A stretch of 64,000 bases of DNA from Desarmillaria ectypa (taxonomy: Eukaryota; Basidiomycota; Agaricomycetes; Agaricales; Physalacriaceae). The notes beneath the pieces are model-generated. The model saw nothing but the letters and a program-made list of their open reading frames with translations. It did no database searches and was not told the origin of the DNA. Shown in pieces: positions 22,998 to 35,281 of this stretch (its first letter is position 1; every line of letters starts with the position of its first letter). The position numbers and the translations under genes are program-made. The DNA lies in NCBI GenBank assembly GCA_030407005.1, contig JAUDYN010000011.1, positions 672,501-736,500 of the forward strand. Reading direction: 5' to 3'.

Positions 22998-25623
22998 CTA
23001 CGCAACGTATACCAATGCGTCCCCTACCCGCTTGATGTATTCTTTCTCGAGAAGGATATCAATAGCCTGATTAAGCGACAATGAAATCAAGACGATACTC
23101 GAGATATCAAACAGAACGTACCTTTCGTATGATAGGAACCTGGGGCGTGAATCGTTGAGAGATCTGTTCAGTGACCTCCTGGATGAGTTGTTGGTTTGTC
23201 ATTGTCTTCTGGGCCTTCATGATCCTAGGGGAAAACGAGTGAGATCCAAAACTCCGACCCAAAGCAATAGATATACCGGACGATAGTAACCTGGATAATA
23301 TACGTCCGATCCTCCTGTACGGCTCTCAGCACTTCCGTTTGCCCCTCGACTTGGATAGGTTGATTCACGTTGACTCGGATCTTTTTCGATTTGAAGTCTA
23401 GAAAACTCCAGTCAGCCAAAGACAGCGAACCCAACACAGACTCACTGGAGTTAAGAATGTACTGCTCAGACTTTTCGTTGACGAGAATCCTCGCATTAAC
23501 AAGGACGGCAAGGACTTGGGTAATGATTTCCTTCGGAATAGATGTCGCCATGACGAGCTCGGGCAGAGAAAGCAGGTTGTGACTATTGTACAGGACCAGG
23601 ACAGCCATCTGGTACGAGCTCGTCATCAAAATGTACCTCTGTTCGAGGTAATTCGTCCAGAGCTCGTTCCTCGAGTAATTCCACAGCCAAGTCAGCTTCC
23701 GACCGGAATGCTTCATCTGGTAATATTTCTGAAAACGGTCATATGTGGGATAAATCTCCCTCGGGATGGTGAATCCGTGCAACGGCCGATTTAGGGGCCA
23801 AGAATTCGAACCAATGACCATGACGCTGAATGTCACATCATTGAACTGGTCTGTTAGATCCTTACTCACTCTCGCGTCTGTATACGGGTATCAGCGATAT
23901 AAGTAACTACAATTGAATATTATTGAGGACATACCCGTGAACATCTGCCGTAACTTGGTCGTATACTCAGATCCACAAGCCTTTCCAAGCCTGGAGATCA
24001 CATCAGCTTCCCTTTCATCGGAAGCCGACACGCCGTATACTAGACGTTTCGATAGCCTCGCAACATAAAAGTGCAGGAAGACATCCTTATCCTCTAGGTA
24101 ATTAAAGACAACCATCTACAAGCACATCGACACGCGTTTCCCAAGCAACAGAGAGAAATGAAACGCACCAAACGGTCCAAGGCTCTCTCTACATCCACTT
24201 CCTCCGTTGAATTATCCTTCCGGAGTAACTGATTTGCATACTTGACCAACAGCTCTGGCGATTTACTGTTCGTAGTTCCCGTCACCGCATTCCAGTTTAC
24301 AAAAGCGGTGCACGCCTTGCGCAAACGACCGATAAATCCAATATCGCCGTAGAGATGCTGCGTCACAATCGTCGAATACTTTGTGTGAACCTCCAACAAC
24401 GCATCAAGATACGACTTTGGATCCAGCACCTCGGCCTCCGAGCCCTTTGCTACAAGTCTGGAGACGGTATCGAGACCAACCTTCTCGACCTGTCGCTCAA
24501 ATTTATCCCTGAGGAGTTCTTGCCCCTCACGTGTGCGTGATAACGAGGCAGGCAAGTCCTCATCTGCGGCAAATTCGGGTATCTCTTGAAAACTCATCCA
24601 TATGGCATGGAAGTAAGGCGGGAACAAAATATCTTCGAGTACAGGAATAAGGCTGGTCCGTGTTTGGGGAATCAGACCATATCGTTCGACACGATCCTTC
24701 TCCTCTCGCAGTCGATCCTGCACCTTCTTGAGATAGTTGAAGTTTGAGTCCTTCGCTGCCGCTATGAAAGCCTCCGCTTTCCCCCTGCCCCCTGTAATAC
24801 ATCTCTGTCGCGACGAGGAAGGGCGCCTCAAACTCGTTTTTATAGATGTCGAGACACTCCTCATCAAGGTCTGCGTCGTTCACCCCAAGCTTTAAGAAGG
24901 AGTCGACGACATTTTTGATAAGCCCTTCGTCAGTGACTTGTCCGTTTCGTTCTCTTTCGATAGCGAGTAATAGTGCATAGACTAGCCGATCTTTCTGATT
25001 TATCGGGTCAAATACCTTTGCCTTCCATTGTACCAGAGCAAGCTGCTACCATTGAGATACCGCCAAAGGCATTGATGAAGACAACGCACGATGTACATCG
25101 GGTAGATGCATCTTCTTCCCTCATCTCTTTCTCTTTTGACCCAATACCGATTGAGGTATGGAAACACCATTCGGTTCATGTAGCAAACTCGAATCTCATA
25201 TCGTCGCCATTCAGTGCCATAGTACCTCAATAGCTCCTCCCCTTGCAGGCTATCGGCGGTCTGCTAAATTCATGAACGAACAAAGCGACAGGAGGCAAAG
25301 CAGCCAACGTACATCCAATATATTTTCGAGACGCGTTACTAAATATTCAAGGACTTTATTATAGAAGGCTGATGTGGACATCTTAGACATGTCCACTGAC
25401 GACATGTAATAATTGTACACAGCCGTGTTAAGCAACGCTGCCTGTGGATATGATCATCGGCCAGAGAAACTAGCGCCTTAGTAGAACATACACATTGTAT
25501 GGGAATATCCTTCATCGAGTCGGATATCATGATAGCATCCAGCCCTTCTTCCAGAAACGCCCAAGCTGTTGCTAGATTTGATGTTCTTGGAGGAAGGGAA
25601 GGGAAATGGTTGGGGGACGCCAT
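22998..25623 (-). CDS. Cullin-1 (SCF ubiquitin ligase scaffold), with an apparent frameshift
   Basis: Cullin-1 is the scaffold of SCF E3 ubiquitin ligases: the N-terminus binds Skp1/F-box proteins and the C-terminus binds Rbx1. The start at 25623 gives [16 protein letters not shown], then [51 protein letters not shown]-like blocks ([14 protein letters not shown]), [50 protein letters not shown] and [16 protein letters not shown]. The last exons read [14 protein letters not shown] and [14 protein letters not shown] ending YVA; the Lys in IIRK is the expected NEDD8 site. Reading from FLVATEMYY into [18 protein letters not shown] requires a one-base frame change in two runs of five C at 24781-24792, with no room for an intron. 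About three residues are also missing near [10 protein letters not shown]. It is either a base-call error or a real lesion. Confidence 0.85.
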
Positions 25624-25740
25624 CAGAAGGTGGGCAAGATAAATCATCCTTTTCCTGTGGCCTAGCCAATTTGAATGTCTCACTCTGCAGTGCCGGGGCC
25701 GTTGAAAACCGGCGGTCTGGTTCCTCCGAATGATTCGAAA

Positions 25741-25954
25741 GTACGGTGTATACGGATACGGGTCCGTACCGTGGACAACTTTGATGACCCAAAATATGGC
25801 CGTATTCATACGGTTTGAATACGGTTGTCGAGGGAGCGACAGAGGACCATCTTATGCCGTAAGTAAAGGTCAGTACCTATGACCTAAAAGAAGCATATGA
25901 CACTGACACTTTGGCACCAGATATTCGTCGTCATCAAACTGTCCGTATACGGAC
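25741..25954. promoter_or_regulatory. Cluster of CCGTAT/ATACGG palindromes upstream of the cullin gene
   Basis: Within 215 bases the motif CCGTAT or ATACGG occurs repeatedly. It forms a perfect 14-base palindrome GTCCGTATACGGAC (25941-25954), the near-palindrome CCGTATTCATACGG (25800-25813), and overlapping copies at 25745-25770. Inverted CGG half-sites are typical of Zn2Cys6 regulators in fungi, but no binding factor can be named from sequence alone. Confidence 0.4.
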
Positions 25955-26270
25955 GACGCTACTAAGCGTAACATTTACTCAGCGGTCGAGCGATTTCTTG
26001 CAGCAGACAGGTACGGTACAGATCTGTCTGTAACGTCTCAGCAAGATGGTGAAGACATCAGTACATCTCATGTGCCAGTGGCCTCAAGTTTTTTCTACAA
26101 GGATACGATGACGTGAAAAGCGATCATACTTCTATCATGAAAGATATTCACAAGATAGAAGGCCGACTAAAACAGTCAGTCTCTGTTATTACAAGATAGT
26201 TTGAAACCCGATACTTCTGTTACACTGTGGTAATTATCAACATAATCTTTGCCTACTCTTGTTTTCTTCT

Positions 26271-29200
26271 TTAAGCACCTGCTGCCCAAGCCCATGGGCT
26301 TGCTTCTCCACCTTGCTGCTGTGAGATGTCTTCGTATTCTCGAGCGCGGGTATTGGAGGAGTCGAGATTATGGTTTCCGCCGCCTACCGGCGCTCTACAT
26401 TCAGGACTAAAAAAGAACTGGGGTTAGCAAAGGCAACGATTGTTCCGATTGGCGAACTGACCATCGACTAGCCTCCATCGCTCCGCCGCACTGAAAAAGA
26501 TGTTTCAGCTTGTCAGGCGTGCGCTTAGACAATGTTCATACCTCTGTGATAACGAATGTGTGACCATTTATGCAATTGTAGAAATGACCTCGATGCGAAA
26601 ATCCAAAGGCTTTCACTATATCCTGTTTCTCCTGCAGGGACATTGGCTGATAGACGGCGTCTTTCATGAGGTAATCTTCCAATTTTCCGTATTCTGTGAA
26701 GCAGCGCTCGATTTTGGCGCCGCAATTCCCATGGAACCATCGACGATTTTCATTGATCTGGGAAGGATCACTCGATGAACGGCTTGCGAAGTATGTCCTT
26801 TCAAGCTCTCTCAAACGACTCTTCAGCTTCTTCTTGTCAGCCTGGACCTCTGCTACCAAGCCATGCCGAGCTTCCGCTAATGCACCACCCTTGAACACGT
26901 CCCTGCGTTTCTCCAACATCGAAAAACGGAACTGTTCAAAGTCTGAACAGAGCATCAAGCTGGCACAACGAGCGGCCAGACGTGATGAAGAAGTTGCGTG
27001 AGCGATGGTAATAGCCTTCTGACAGTCGACGATGCATGACTGATAGATGAACAAGGTGAATGAGTGCCAGACGTTACGATGATGAAGAGCTTTAGGTTCG
27101 TTGGAAGTTGTTGGAAGTGCCTCAAACCGAGAACGAGCGATGCTTCCCAACATAAGCCTCAACTCAACGGATAATATGAATGCTTCAAGATGATAGCGAC
27201 GATCAGCCTTATGAGGAGGTTGTCCAATCTTCCGGTCAACACTGCGCATTGCAATGTGTTCAGGAGGGACCCGGAGTATTTCCGATGGTGGGTCAGCAGC
27301 AAGGTGTGCAAGCTCCAAGCGGTAAAGAGTAGAAAGAGCTGACTCGTAGGCGCGGACGTGGGCTGATCGCGTCTTTGTGACATCAGCTACCTTTTTGTAG
27401 ACTCTATGAAGATCCACAACAATACCCATCCATGATCTGGCCTCGGAGTCCGAAAGGCCATGACGACTGACCATAGACCTAGCAGTGAACATACTATGGT
27501 CCAAGACTTCGTCTGCTTTCCCTGTCATGAAACCTTTCCTCTCTTCGGCTAGGCGCTCGAACTTATCAGCAGGATGACATTCGAAATTAGGTGCGGCTTC
27601 AAGTTTTTTGGCCCGAGATTCTAGTTCTTCAAGACCGCTGCTGAGGGTCTCAATAGATGGGACGATCTCGGCCAGATGTTGGGACATCATACTGGCCACA
27701 TTCCGTTCCAAAATGTCGAGGTTCGCTCGCTTGAGGATCCTTCCATAGCGCCGAGCCGTAATGGGTGCCCGACAAGTTGGACAGCTCGGTGGTCGCTGAA
27801 ATTCGGTAGGAGGAGCTTTCATTCCCGTGTAGGTCCCCATCTCATCGACCTCATAATAATCAGTCATTTGACAATGACCGTCTAATGTCTCCACTGTGAA
27901 CATGTGCCCGCAATCAAGAGTGATGATCCTGTCGCTGATATCGTCCGACCTGACAGGCATGTCAACGAGTCTTCGTTGTATGATAAAATCCACGATGTCC
28001 ATCTTGTCGTCGTCGTCGAGACATTCGATACACTTCTGTTGAAAGCAGGGTTCACCGCATACTGGGGTAAAGCCATTTTCAGCTCGGGTAGTAGTCTCCG
28101 ACAGAAGCATCCCCTACCTGAAGGGCAGATATGGCCGCATTGAAGAATGCTACGGCATGGTTCATCGCATGGTAGACGTGCACATATCTTTGGCGGAAAT
28201 CAGCAAATAAGGAAAGGAAATAAATATAATACAACTCGCCGATCCGCATAGCACTGGACAAGATAGATGAGGACAGATCCAGTCGCATGGTTCGGCACAC
28301 GGTGCACAGTCTTGAGCACATGGTTTCGGACACCTGTGGTGGGAACAACGTTGGCGGCACTCCTGCTTACACGACGTATTGCATTCGTGGTCTTGAGAAC
28401 AGTCGAGACCGCATTTGTGTTGACAGAATAAGAGTCGCTCGCATTGATGGGACTTGTGCAAGATGCGTTTGATTTTTAAGAAGCGATGGATCCCCGGAGC
28501 TCCTGGCAGATTAAGTTCCGTGCAGTCCCCACAAAGCGACTTGCACGTCTTTTCGCAGCACGACAGAGTTCCTCCGCAAGCCTTGAGGCATTTGTGCTTC
28601 TGAGGATCGTCAGAGCAGCGCATTGTTACATCATGTCCACAAAGCGACAACTGTTTTGAGACCTTTTCGCGACAGAAAACTGAAGACAGCTTTTCCGCTT
28701 GATGACTAGCAGAGAAAAAGACTACAAGTGAGTCAAATTCCAATGTAATGGTTGTACTTCGTACCATAGGATTGATGCTACATGACCACAGGGCAGGGTG
28801 ACGTTGTAAAGGGGAAATTCACAAGGGCCGCATTTGTCCGAGCATCTCTTATCGCATGGATGCATACGAGGGCACGGGGTTCGGAGACATGGCATATCAC
28901 ACCGCATACTGCGATGTTTATCGAGATCGAGATGGCACTAATAAATCGATAAACTTGAGTATCGACAGCACATAGAGTGGTCAATTGAAAATACCATAGA
29001 AGGACAATTGTGGCCACAGTCCATACGATAATCGCAAGGCAAGCAGCAGCCACCTATAAGTAGTTTTGTTAATTCTGACGGTCGTAGTCGTTGGTATGTA
29101 GCTGCTCACCTTCTGGTGCCACGACACTGAGTTGACCCGGTGCCGTGATCATATTCCTCTGTTCTGGATGACGAGGGCATATTACTGGAAAGCCGAATCC

Positions 29201-32200
29201 GATTTGGTCCCGTTGCTCCATTTCGTCTATGATAGTCTTCCAGGTCATATTTTGACGAAGGTTGGAAGCGTTTCCTAGGACATACAGCCCGTGCTGAGCA
29301 CGCGACAGTGCCACATTAATTCGATTGGCGGACTAAGGGTATTCGTTACATGAACAAACTGAACGCACGAGAACGCCAAAATTACCTTCAGGAAGCCAAT
29401 TGACTCGTCACTATCGAAAGATCCAGAGTTTCTGACAAGAGAAACAATAACGATTTTTGCTTCCTCGCCCTGGAAAATGTCAACAGTGCCTAGACGAACC
29501 TAGAAAGTGTCATCACAAATATAATGAAGAAAACAAGGGAAGTCGTACATGCTTGGACACGGTAACTTGTTCTATATACCCCTCATCGTCCATTCCCTCT
29601 CTGACTAGCTGATCTTGATCGCGCTCATCGACAGAAACGGCAACTTTGAGGGACTTCAGGGCGGATCTCAGCTCTCGTAACTGGCCCAAATACGCGCAAA
29701 GAACAGCAATATCTCCAGGTGAACTATAAGCCTCCTGCTTCAAAAAGTACACAACGAGATCAACAATCATTTTAACCTATTCCTTGTGTAAGCTCCCTTT
29801 CCTTTCTAAAAGTAGAGGTCAACTCACTTCGAACATATTGACTTTGGATGCCGAGCCTTCATCTGCAGCTTTCTCCCGGTTCGTGTGGGTAAAAAAGAAA
29901 AGGTCGCGTTCCATCCCTTGAATGGGAGGGTACTTCTTGACGAGGTCGTGATCCTCCAAGTTAGGATACAAAATTGTTCTGATGGAGACATAAATTAATA
30001 ATTTCCAAACCAGTAACTGAGAGAGATAACGAACCGAATGTTATGAGAAATGCTTGGGCGCATTCTCCGCTGAACGTTGATCTGGGACATTGGGAACCCA
30101 CCATCCGCCAGTCGTTCCATCAAAGAACGGTCAAACTTGTACAATTCGCATCCTCGTGCACTATCCATAGAGAGAGCTAAGAAAGCGGGTCAGTGAAGTT
30201 GAAGATCAGACGCTGTCCATTAACTGACAGAAATTGGCCAAGGTAGGACGAAGTTGCTGTGGATCACCTATACAAATAAGATGTTGCACTGAGGAACGAT
30301 TAACACTTAACGCAGCAAGAACAGATTACATCGTTCACTTACCAGATGGCACAAGAGAAGACAAGATATGGGCCTCAAGGACTTGTCCTGCCTCTTCCAC
30401 CATCAAAACTTTGGGCGCGACGGTCTAAAATTCCACGTGAATACTAAGAAAATGGCAAGATGGAGGGGGGTAAATTGTACTTACCGTCAAAAGTGAGGCA
30501 AGCTTAGCAGCGCCATTAGTGGTGCACCCAATAAGATCAACCCGAGATAGCAATTGACGTCGACTCTGTAATTTATAAGCTGAATGATTGCAACATGCTC
30601 AGGAGTCGCTACTAACCTCGTCCTTGGCGTCGTTGAACCGCTTACAAGCGGCTTCATACTCTTCCCGGCGTTCTTCGTAATCCTGTCTGTGTTTGTGATA
30701 TGCAAAGGTCCTCATTTCGACCTCCCAGAATGCGGACAGTGCTTGTCGTTCTTCGACAGACATGTTCCAGATGGCATCGGTGACCAGAAGCTCATCGATT
30801 GGTCTGGAAGTCGTTGAAATAGATGGAACCATACCCTCTGGAAATCCCAATGGTACGAAGAAGTTTTTCATGCGTGTCAAATAGTCCTGCTGGAGCTCCG
30901 CTGCAAGGATAAGTTCCTGCGCCTGGTTCTTCTGCTGATGCTTCCCCTTCTTTCCTTTAGATGGCCGCGCGATATTCTGCGGGGGCCGCGGAGGCTGTAG
31001 GAACGAAATATCCTGCCCTGTTTTCCAAAAGGAATATATGGTATTCGGGATGTCGACATCCCGACTTTTCTTCTTTGTGTCCACGGTTATCCATTCCCCT
31101 TCTGCTTCAATATCCTGACGAAGTTCTTCTGCCAGCCTATCAATCCAGAAAGGAGGGTCCATGAATGAGACAAGATGATCCGGGAAGGTCTCTTGCAGAT
31201 AGTTGGTTACGGTCTCCCAGGTATGCGAAGGCGTCTGGATATGCTGTAGGATTGTTCTCATCTCATCCTCCAGTCGGCCCATGGAAAACCGCTCCTTGCG
31301 CACAATCTGATCCAGCGGTGAAGACGTTCCATCCTTCATCCTCTCTAACTTGTCCAAGGTAAATTCATTGATACGTTCATCCGAGGACCGGGATCCCAAC
31401 CTGACAAGATTCGTCGTGATTTTCGCATCCAACAGAGATAGCAACATGTGATCCAGTGCATGATTTGTGAAAGCGATCATCACAATGGGCTTGACCTTGT
31501 TGGCGAATAAGACCCGAAGTAACTCGATGCCGGTAAAACTCTGCCTGCTCTTAGAACGCACGTTACATCCAAGGTTCAATAATACACACCTTTCCGGTAC
31601 CTGGAGGTCTATAACCCAAAGAACTTGTTAGTGTCACTCAACACGTGGATGATAACAAGAATATACCCTTGAATTAGAGCAACCTCCTGTGTCAAAGCAT
31701 CGACCAGAGCGTCACATTGACTGGGGTCTAAAAAGCTTGACGACTTCAGCTGTAGTCGGGCTCTCCGGATTGACAGAGGGTTGGCTATGTTCAATGGATG
31801 AATATACTCCCTCATTCTATCTTTCGATAGACATTCTAGGTTATATCGGAAAGATGGCTTTCGGCTGTACTTCGGAGGCGCAACTACGACTCCTGTCAGA
31901 GTGTCCCCACAGATATAATTGGAAAATGGAATGGAAGTAGGTTCCACAGAACGCAACTTTTCCAAAAAGGGTCTGATAGATTCGAACATGATGTTGTTAT
32001 CTACCAAGAATGCGAACCGATGCTCATCAACAGTGATCTTGTCCTGTCGAAGAGCGCCGAGTTCCACGTCGGGATCAAAAAATTTGACACGGACTTCAAT
32101 GCGACTCTCGTGGACCTTCGACGACTCGATGATGTTATCTGTCGATGAAGAAACGCTGCCAACATAGATCCTTAGATGACGTAAATGTGCGACGACTAAA

Positions 32201-34258
32201 ACCACAAGGCTGCCGGCGCTGAGGCGTCGTGAACCAGCGTGCTCCCAGAACTCTTTTCTAATTTTTGGATCAGAGTGTCGGGCACGGTCTGAGGGAGGCG
32301 TATCGACAACAAGACCGACCGTAAAACCACGTCGCTCGGCTTGGAGAGGAGAGTATTCGACATTGGTATAGATATGGAACATAGTTGAGTTATATCCAGA
32401 AGACCGATACAAGCCTCCCCTTGCCTTGAGTAACTTTTCTAATTGGATTGGCTGCGCTTCACGTCTTGGAGCTGGTCCCTGCATAGCATCGAAGTCAAGC
32501 TGAAGAACAGATACCGATGCGCGAATGGGGGCACTGGAATAAACGTATGTCAGTAATTATCGCGAGAACACTGTAGGACGACTTACACGAGTTCTTCACG
32601 TAAGAGACGGAACTGAATGTCTAGATGCCGCTCCATTGAATTTGGAGCCAAATGATGCGGAGCATCCGGACGGTTGACAGGAATGTATGGAAGACTAGCA
32701 GAGATCATTTCGTCATGGGTAGGGACGATATGTATGTCGGCTATGTCACGATGATCATTGCTATGGCGGGGACCAAGAAGACGGAGGGTACCGGGACCGT
32801 CATAAGTCTGAATAAGTTGAGCCTGCAGTGCTTGGGTTCGATGATCTTCTCTCGGACCCTGTGGCTGCGCTGGTCTTCGTCTTCTCTCCGCATTTGCATG
32901 CTCTCGCTTTACTATTGCGTCAAGTCTACTGATAGACTCTTTGATTTGTTCCAAGGTCAACCGCTGAACGGTTGGATCAATGGAATCATCAAAACTCGAC
33001 GTGGCGATCAGTCTCGCCCATTCATCGTACCACCGAACAAGGTTGCCAACGAATACGACGATATCTGGATGATTGTTAATGGCATGTTTGAAACGCTGAA
33101 AATATCTGAGGAGGCTTAGCACCATAACGACTGAAAATAGGCGGAAACTCTTACTGAGTAAGCAGGGTAGTGATCGTGCCAAAAACGACCACTCCCGAAA
33201 GGCTGCTTTGCCGCATGGCAGGAAGGGCTGGTGTAGGATCCTTCCAAGATCGATTCTGGATCATTTGCTCCATGCATGAAGAAACGATGTCGAGCATATG
33301 ATCGAGGCCACTATCCAAGGCGCTGTACAGGGCGCTAAAGAGGTTGGCGTCAGCTTGATAGAGAGCGTGAGTATATCTGAAATGTCATACTGAATATTAT
33401 GGTGGAGATTGGTTTTGAGGATGAGGTCTGAGCCAAAGAACTGGAGTTCTGATGAGAGATGCAGTAGAAGACGGAGAGAAAATAGTTACCTGGAGAAGTG
33501 GGAAGTATCCAATTTGAAACGAAAGGACCGTGAAGCCTGTACCAGCACGGCAAGCAATAGGTGAATATTGCAAGACCTCGCGGATGCGAGCAAGGACATG
33601 GTGCTAGTTATTTTGATGAGGAACATGACTACTTAAAGAATTACAAAAACTTTACCTTCAAATCGACTATCATTTCAAGAAATGACTGGGCCCGAACAGT
33701 ATCCTATGAGATCATTTGATTAGAAGAAGAGCTGCCTTAATGCAAAGAAAGTACCCATTGTGAATTTCTGCGATCAACGCTAGCTAGAATCTGGACGAAC
33801 TGAATGACTTGATCAGGGGCTGTGAACTGGAATGTCGGACTATTGAATGCCTTGAGCATGTTATGTGCCTCAGTTGGGCCTAACGTATGCAACTTGTCTA
33901 AGGAAATGTTGTTAATGCCGGCCAATCCTTCGGTCGTCAGGAAGTCGAGGGTGTCGGTTTCTGGAGGCGTTGTCTTCAGAGGCACCTCTGCAACATTCTG
34001 AGTCTGCGGCTGGTGAATATGGCGGAATGTACAATCAAATCCTCGTCGACATTCCCCCGAAGTCCAGAAGAACTCGCAGTTCCCCCGGCCAGCTGTGATT
34101 CCGCCAGACCTGCCTGATGGTCTGGGAGAATGCAAGGGAGTTGACGACGACGGTGTTGGACTTCCCGCTCTTTCGTGCAGAAACTTGCAGTTCTGATAAT
34201 GGCATCCCCTAGGAGTGTTGAAGAGTCGGCATATTTGTCTGCCCCGTCTGTTGGACAT
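26271..34258 (-). CDS. ZNFX1-like NFX1-type zinc-finger helicase with N-terminal CCCH fingers
   Basis: This is one very large gene with many short introns. The start at 34258 gives two CCCH zinc fingers (CRLFNTPRGCHYQNCKFLH and CEFFWTSGECRRGFDCTFRH), then a long alpha-helical region. The superfamily 1 helicase core follows: Walker A PPGTGK near 31590, on an exon of its own between two introns; FTNHALDHMLLSLL; motif II VEEAGQVLEAHI near 30380; ICIGDPQQLRP; QRRMRP; GDIAVLCAYLGQLREL; and NVALSRAQHGLYVLGN near 29290. Then come NF-X1 cysteine repeats (PCDYRMDCGHNCPSM, CPRMHPCDKRC, CGHVA, CKQECRQRCSHHRCPKPC), a helical region and a last CPECGAPVGGGN block, stopping at 26271. Relatives (ZNFX1, fission yeast Hrr1) act with small-RNA pathways on RNA; that role here is inferred. 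No break in the core was found. Confidence 0.88.
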
Positions 34259-34560
34259 GTCAGAAAGGTATGGGAGAAGGAAAGCCTCGAGGCCTCGATG
34301 GGCGCCTATTGGTGCTTGTTACTAAGGTAGCACCTGATCACAATAAAGGCCTGACTAGCCACTTACTGAAGAAGTTAATCAACGGGCTATCAAATTTGCA
34401 TAACCCAAATCCATGCTGGTATCGAATGGACCAACCTCAGATGTGTTTACCGGCCGTAAGGCCTGACGCTGCCACTGGTCGATGGTGCTGCCGGAATCAA
34501 TGCTGCATGATGTCTCTGTAGAGTCAACATGCCAGGAAAAAGTGTGAGTACGATTCAACT

Positions 34561-34809
34561 TTGTTGTGAAAAACAGGGGATGAGGAGATCAGTTCGTTCC
34601 CAGTTAGTACATGCGCGGTGTCAGACCAATAGTATTGCGCTTGGCTGAGCTCTGCAAACGCATGCAGATGTACACTACTGTACCTACTTATATACTAAAT
34701 GCTAATTTACTAGAATCTTCTACAAGTTTCCTAATACTTCTCTCTTAATCAGCAAGTTCGGCATGATGCCGGATTGCCATCATCTCGGCTCAACTCTCAA
34801 ATTCCAACA
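34561..34809 (-). mobile_element. Solo LTR, probably Copia type
   Basis: Read on the minus strand this 249-base element begins TGTTGGAATTTGAGAG, has a TATA-like TATATAAG near 34690 and ends CACAACA plus one base. It is flanked by CAACT on both sides (34556-34560 and 34810-34814), a perfect five-base target duplication. No internal retroelement genes are present. Its first 91 bases are repeated in inverted orientation at 19818-19908. Confidence 0.7.
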
Positions 34810-35045
34810 CAACTAATTCTGAAAACACAGAAAATGGAAGCAGCTGTCGGGACGTACCAAAAATTGGCAGGATTCATTGTGGCGTCAAGATCAAGGGTAA
34901 CCGGTAACACCGGACCGTGACGACAATTCTGAATTTGATCCAAAATCTCAAGCTGTTGAATTGGCAAGTGCTGTCTCTCTCCTGCTGATACTCGATACAA
35001 ATTCAACATTCATATACATCTTTACAAGCACTGCACTGTATCAAG

Positions 35046-35207
35046 ATGAATGAGGAACAACATCCCGACGCCTCTACCGTGATTGTCGTCGGAAATGAAG
35101 GAGAAAATGATGAAAAACCTCTGGAAGGAGTATACATGCAAAGTCTGCCTAGATTGTCTTTCTTGGAGGCTTTATGGGAAATTGGTCCTTATTTGTGTGA
35201 CTATTAG
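35046..35207 (+). CDS. Possible 53-residue open reading frame
   Basis: The frame starts MNEEQHPDASTVIVVGNEGE and ends IGPYLCDY. It is acidic and lies between the solo LTR and the 3' flank of GH1 copy 3. The stop falls where GH1-flank sequence begins, so it could be the truncated start of a once longer gene. No domain is recognisable. Confidence 0.25.
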   Translation: MNEEQHPDASTVIVVGNEGENDEKPLEGVYMQSLPRLSFLEALWEIGPYLCDY

Positions 35208-35281
35208 ACTGCAATTGAAGTATACTCCCTGTTCTTGAATTCGCATTCAACGGAAACGAACATTGCCGTACCATACTGACC

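Noticed and set aside
34797..35009. Seventy-codon minus frame next to the solo LTR
   Set aside because: It overlaps the LTR end and its flank and has no recognisable domain.
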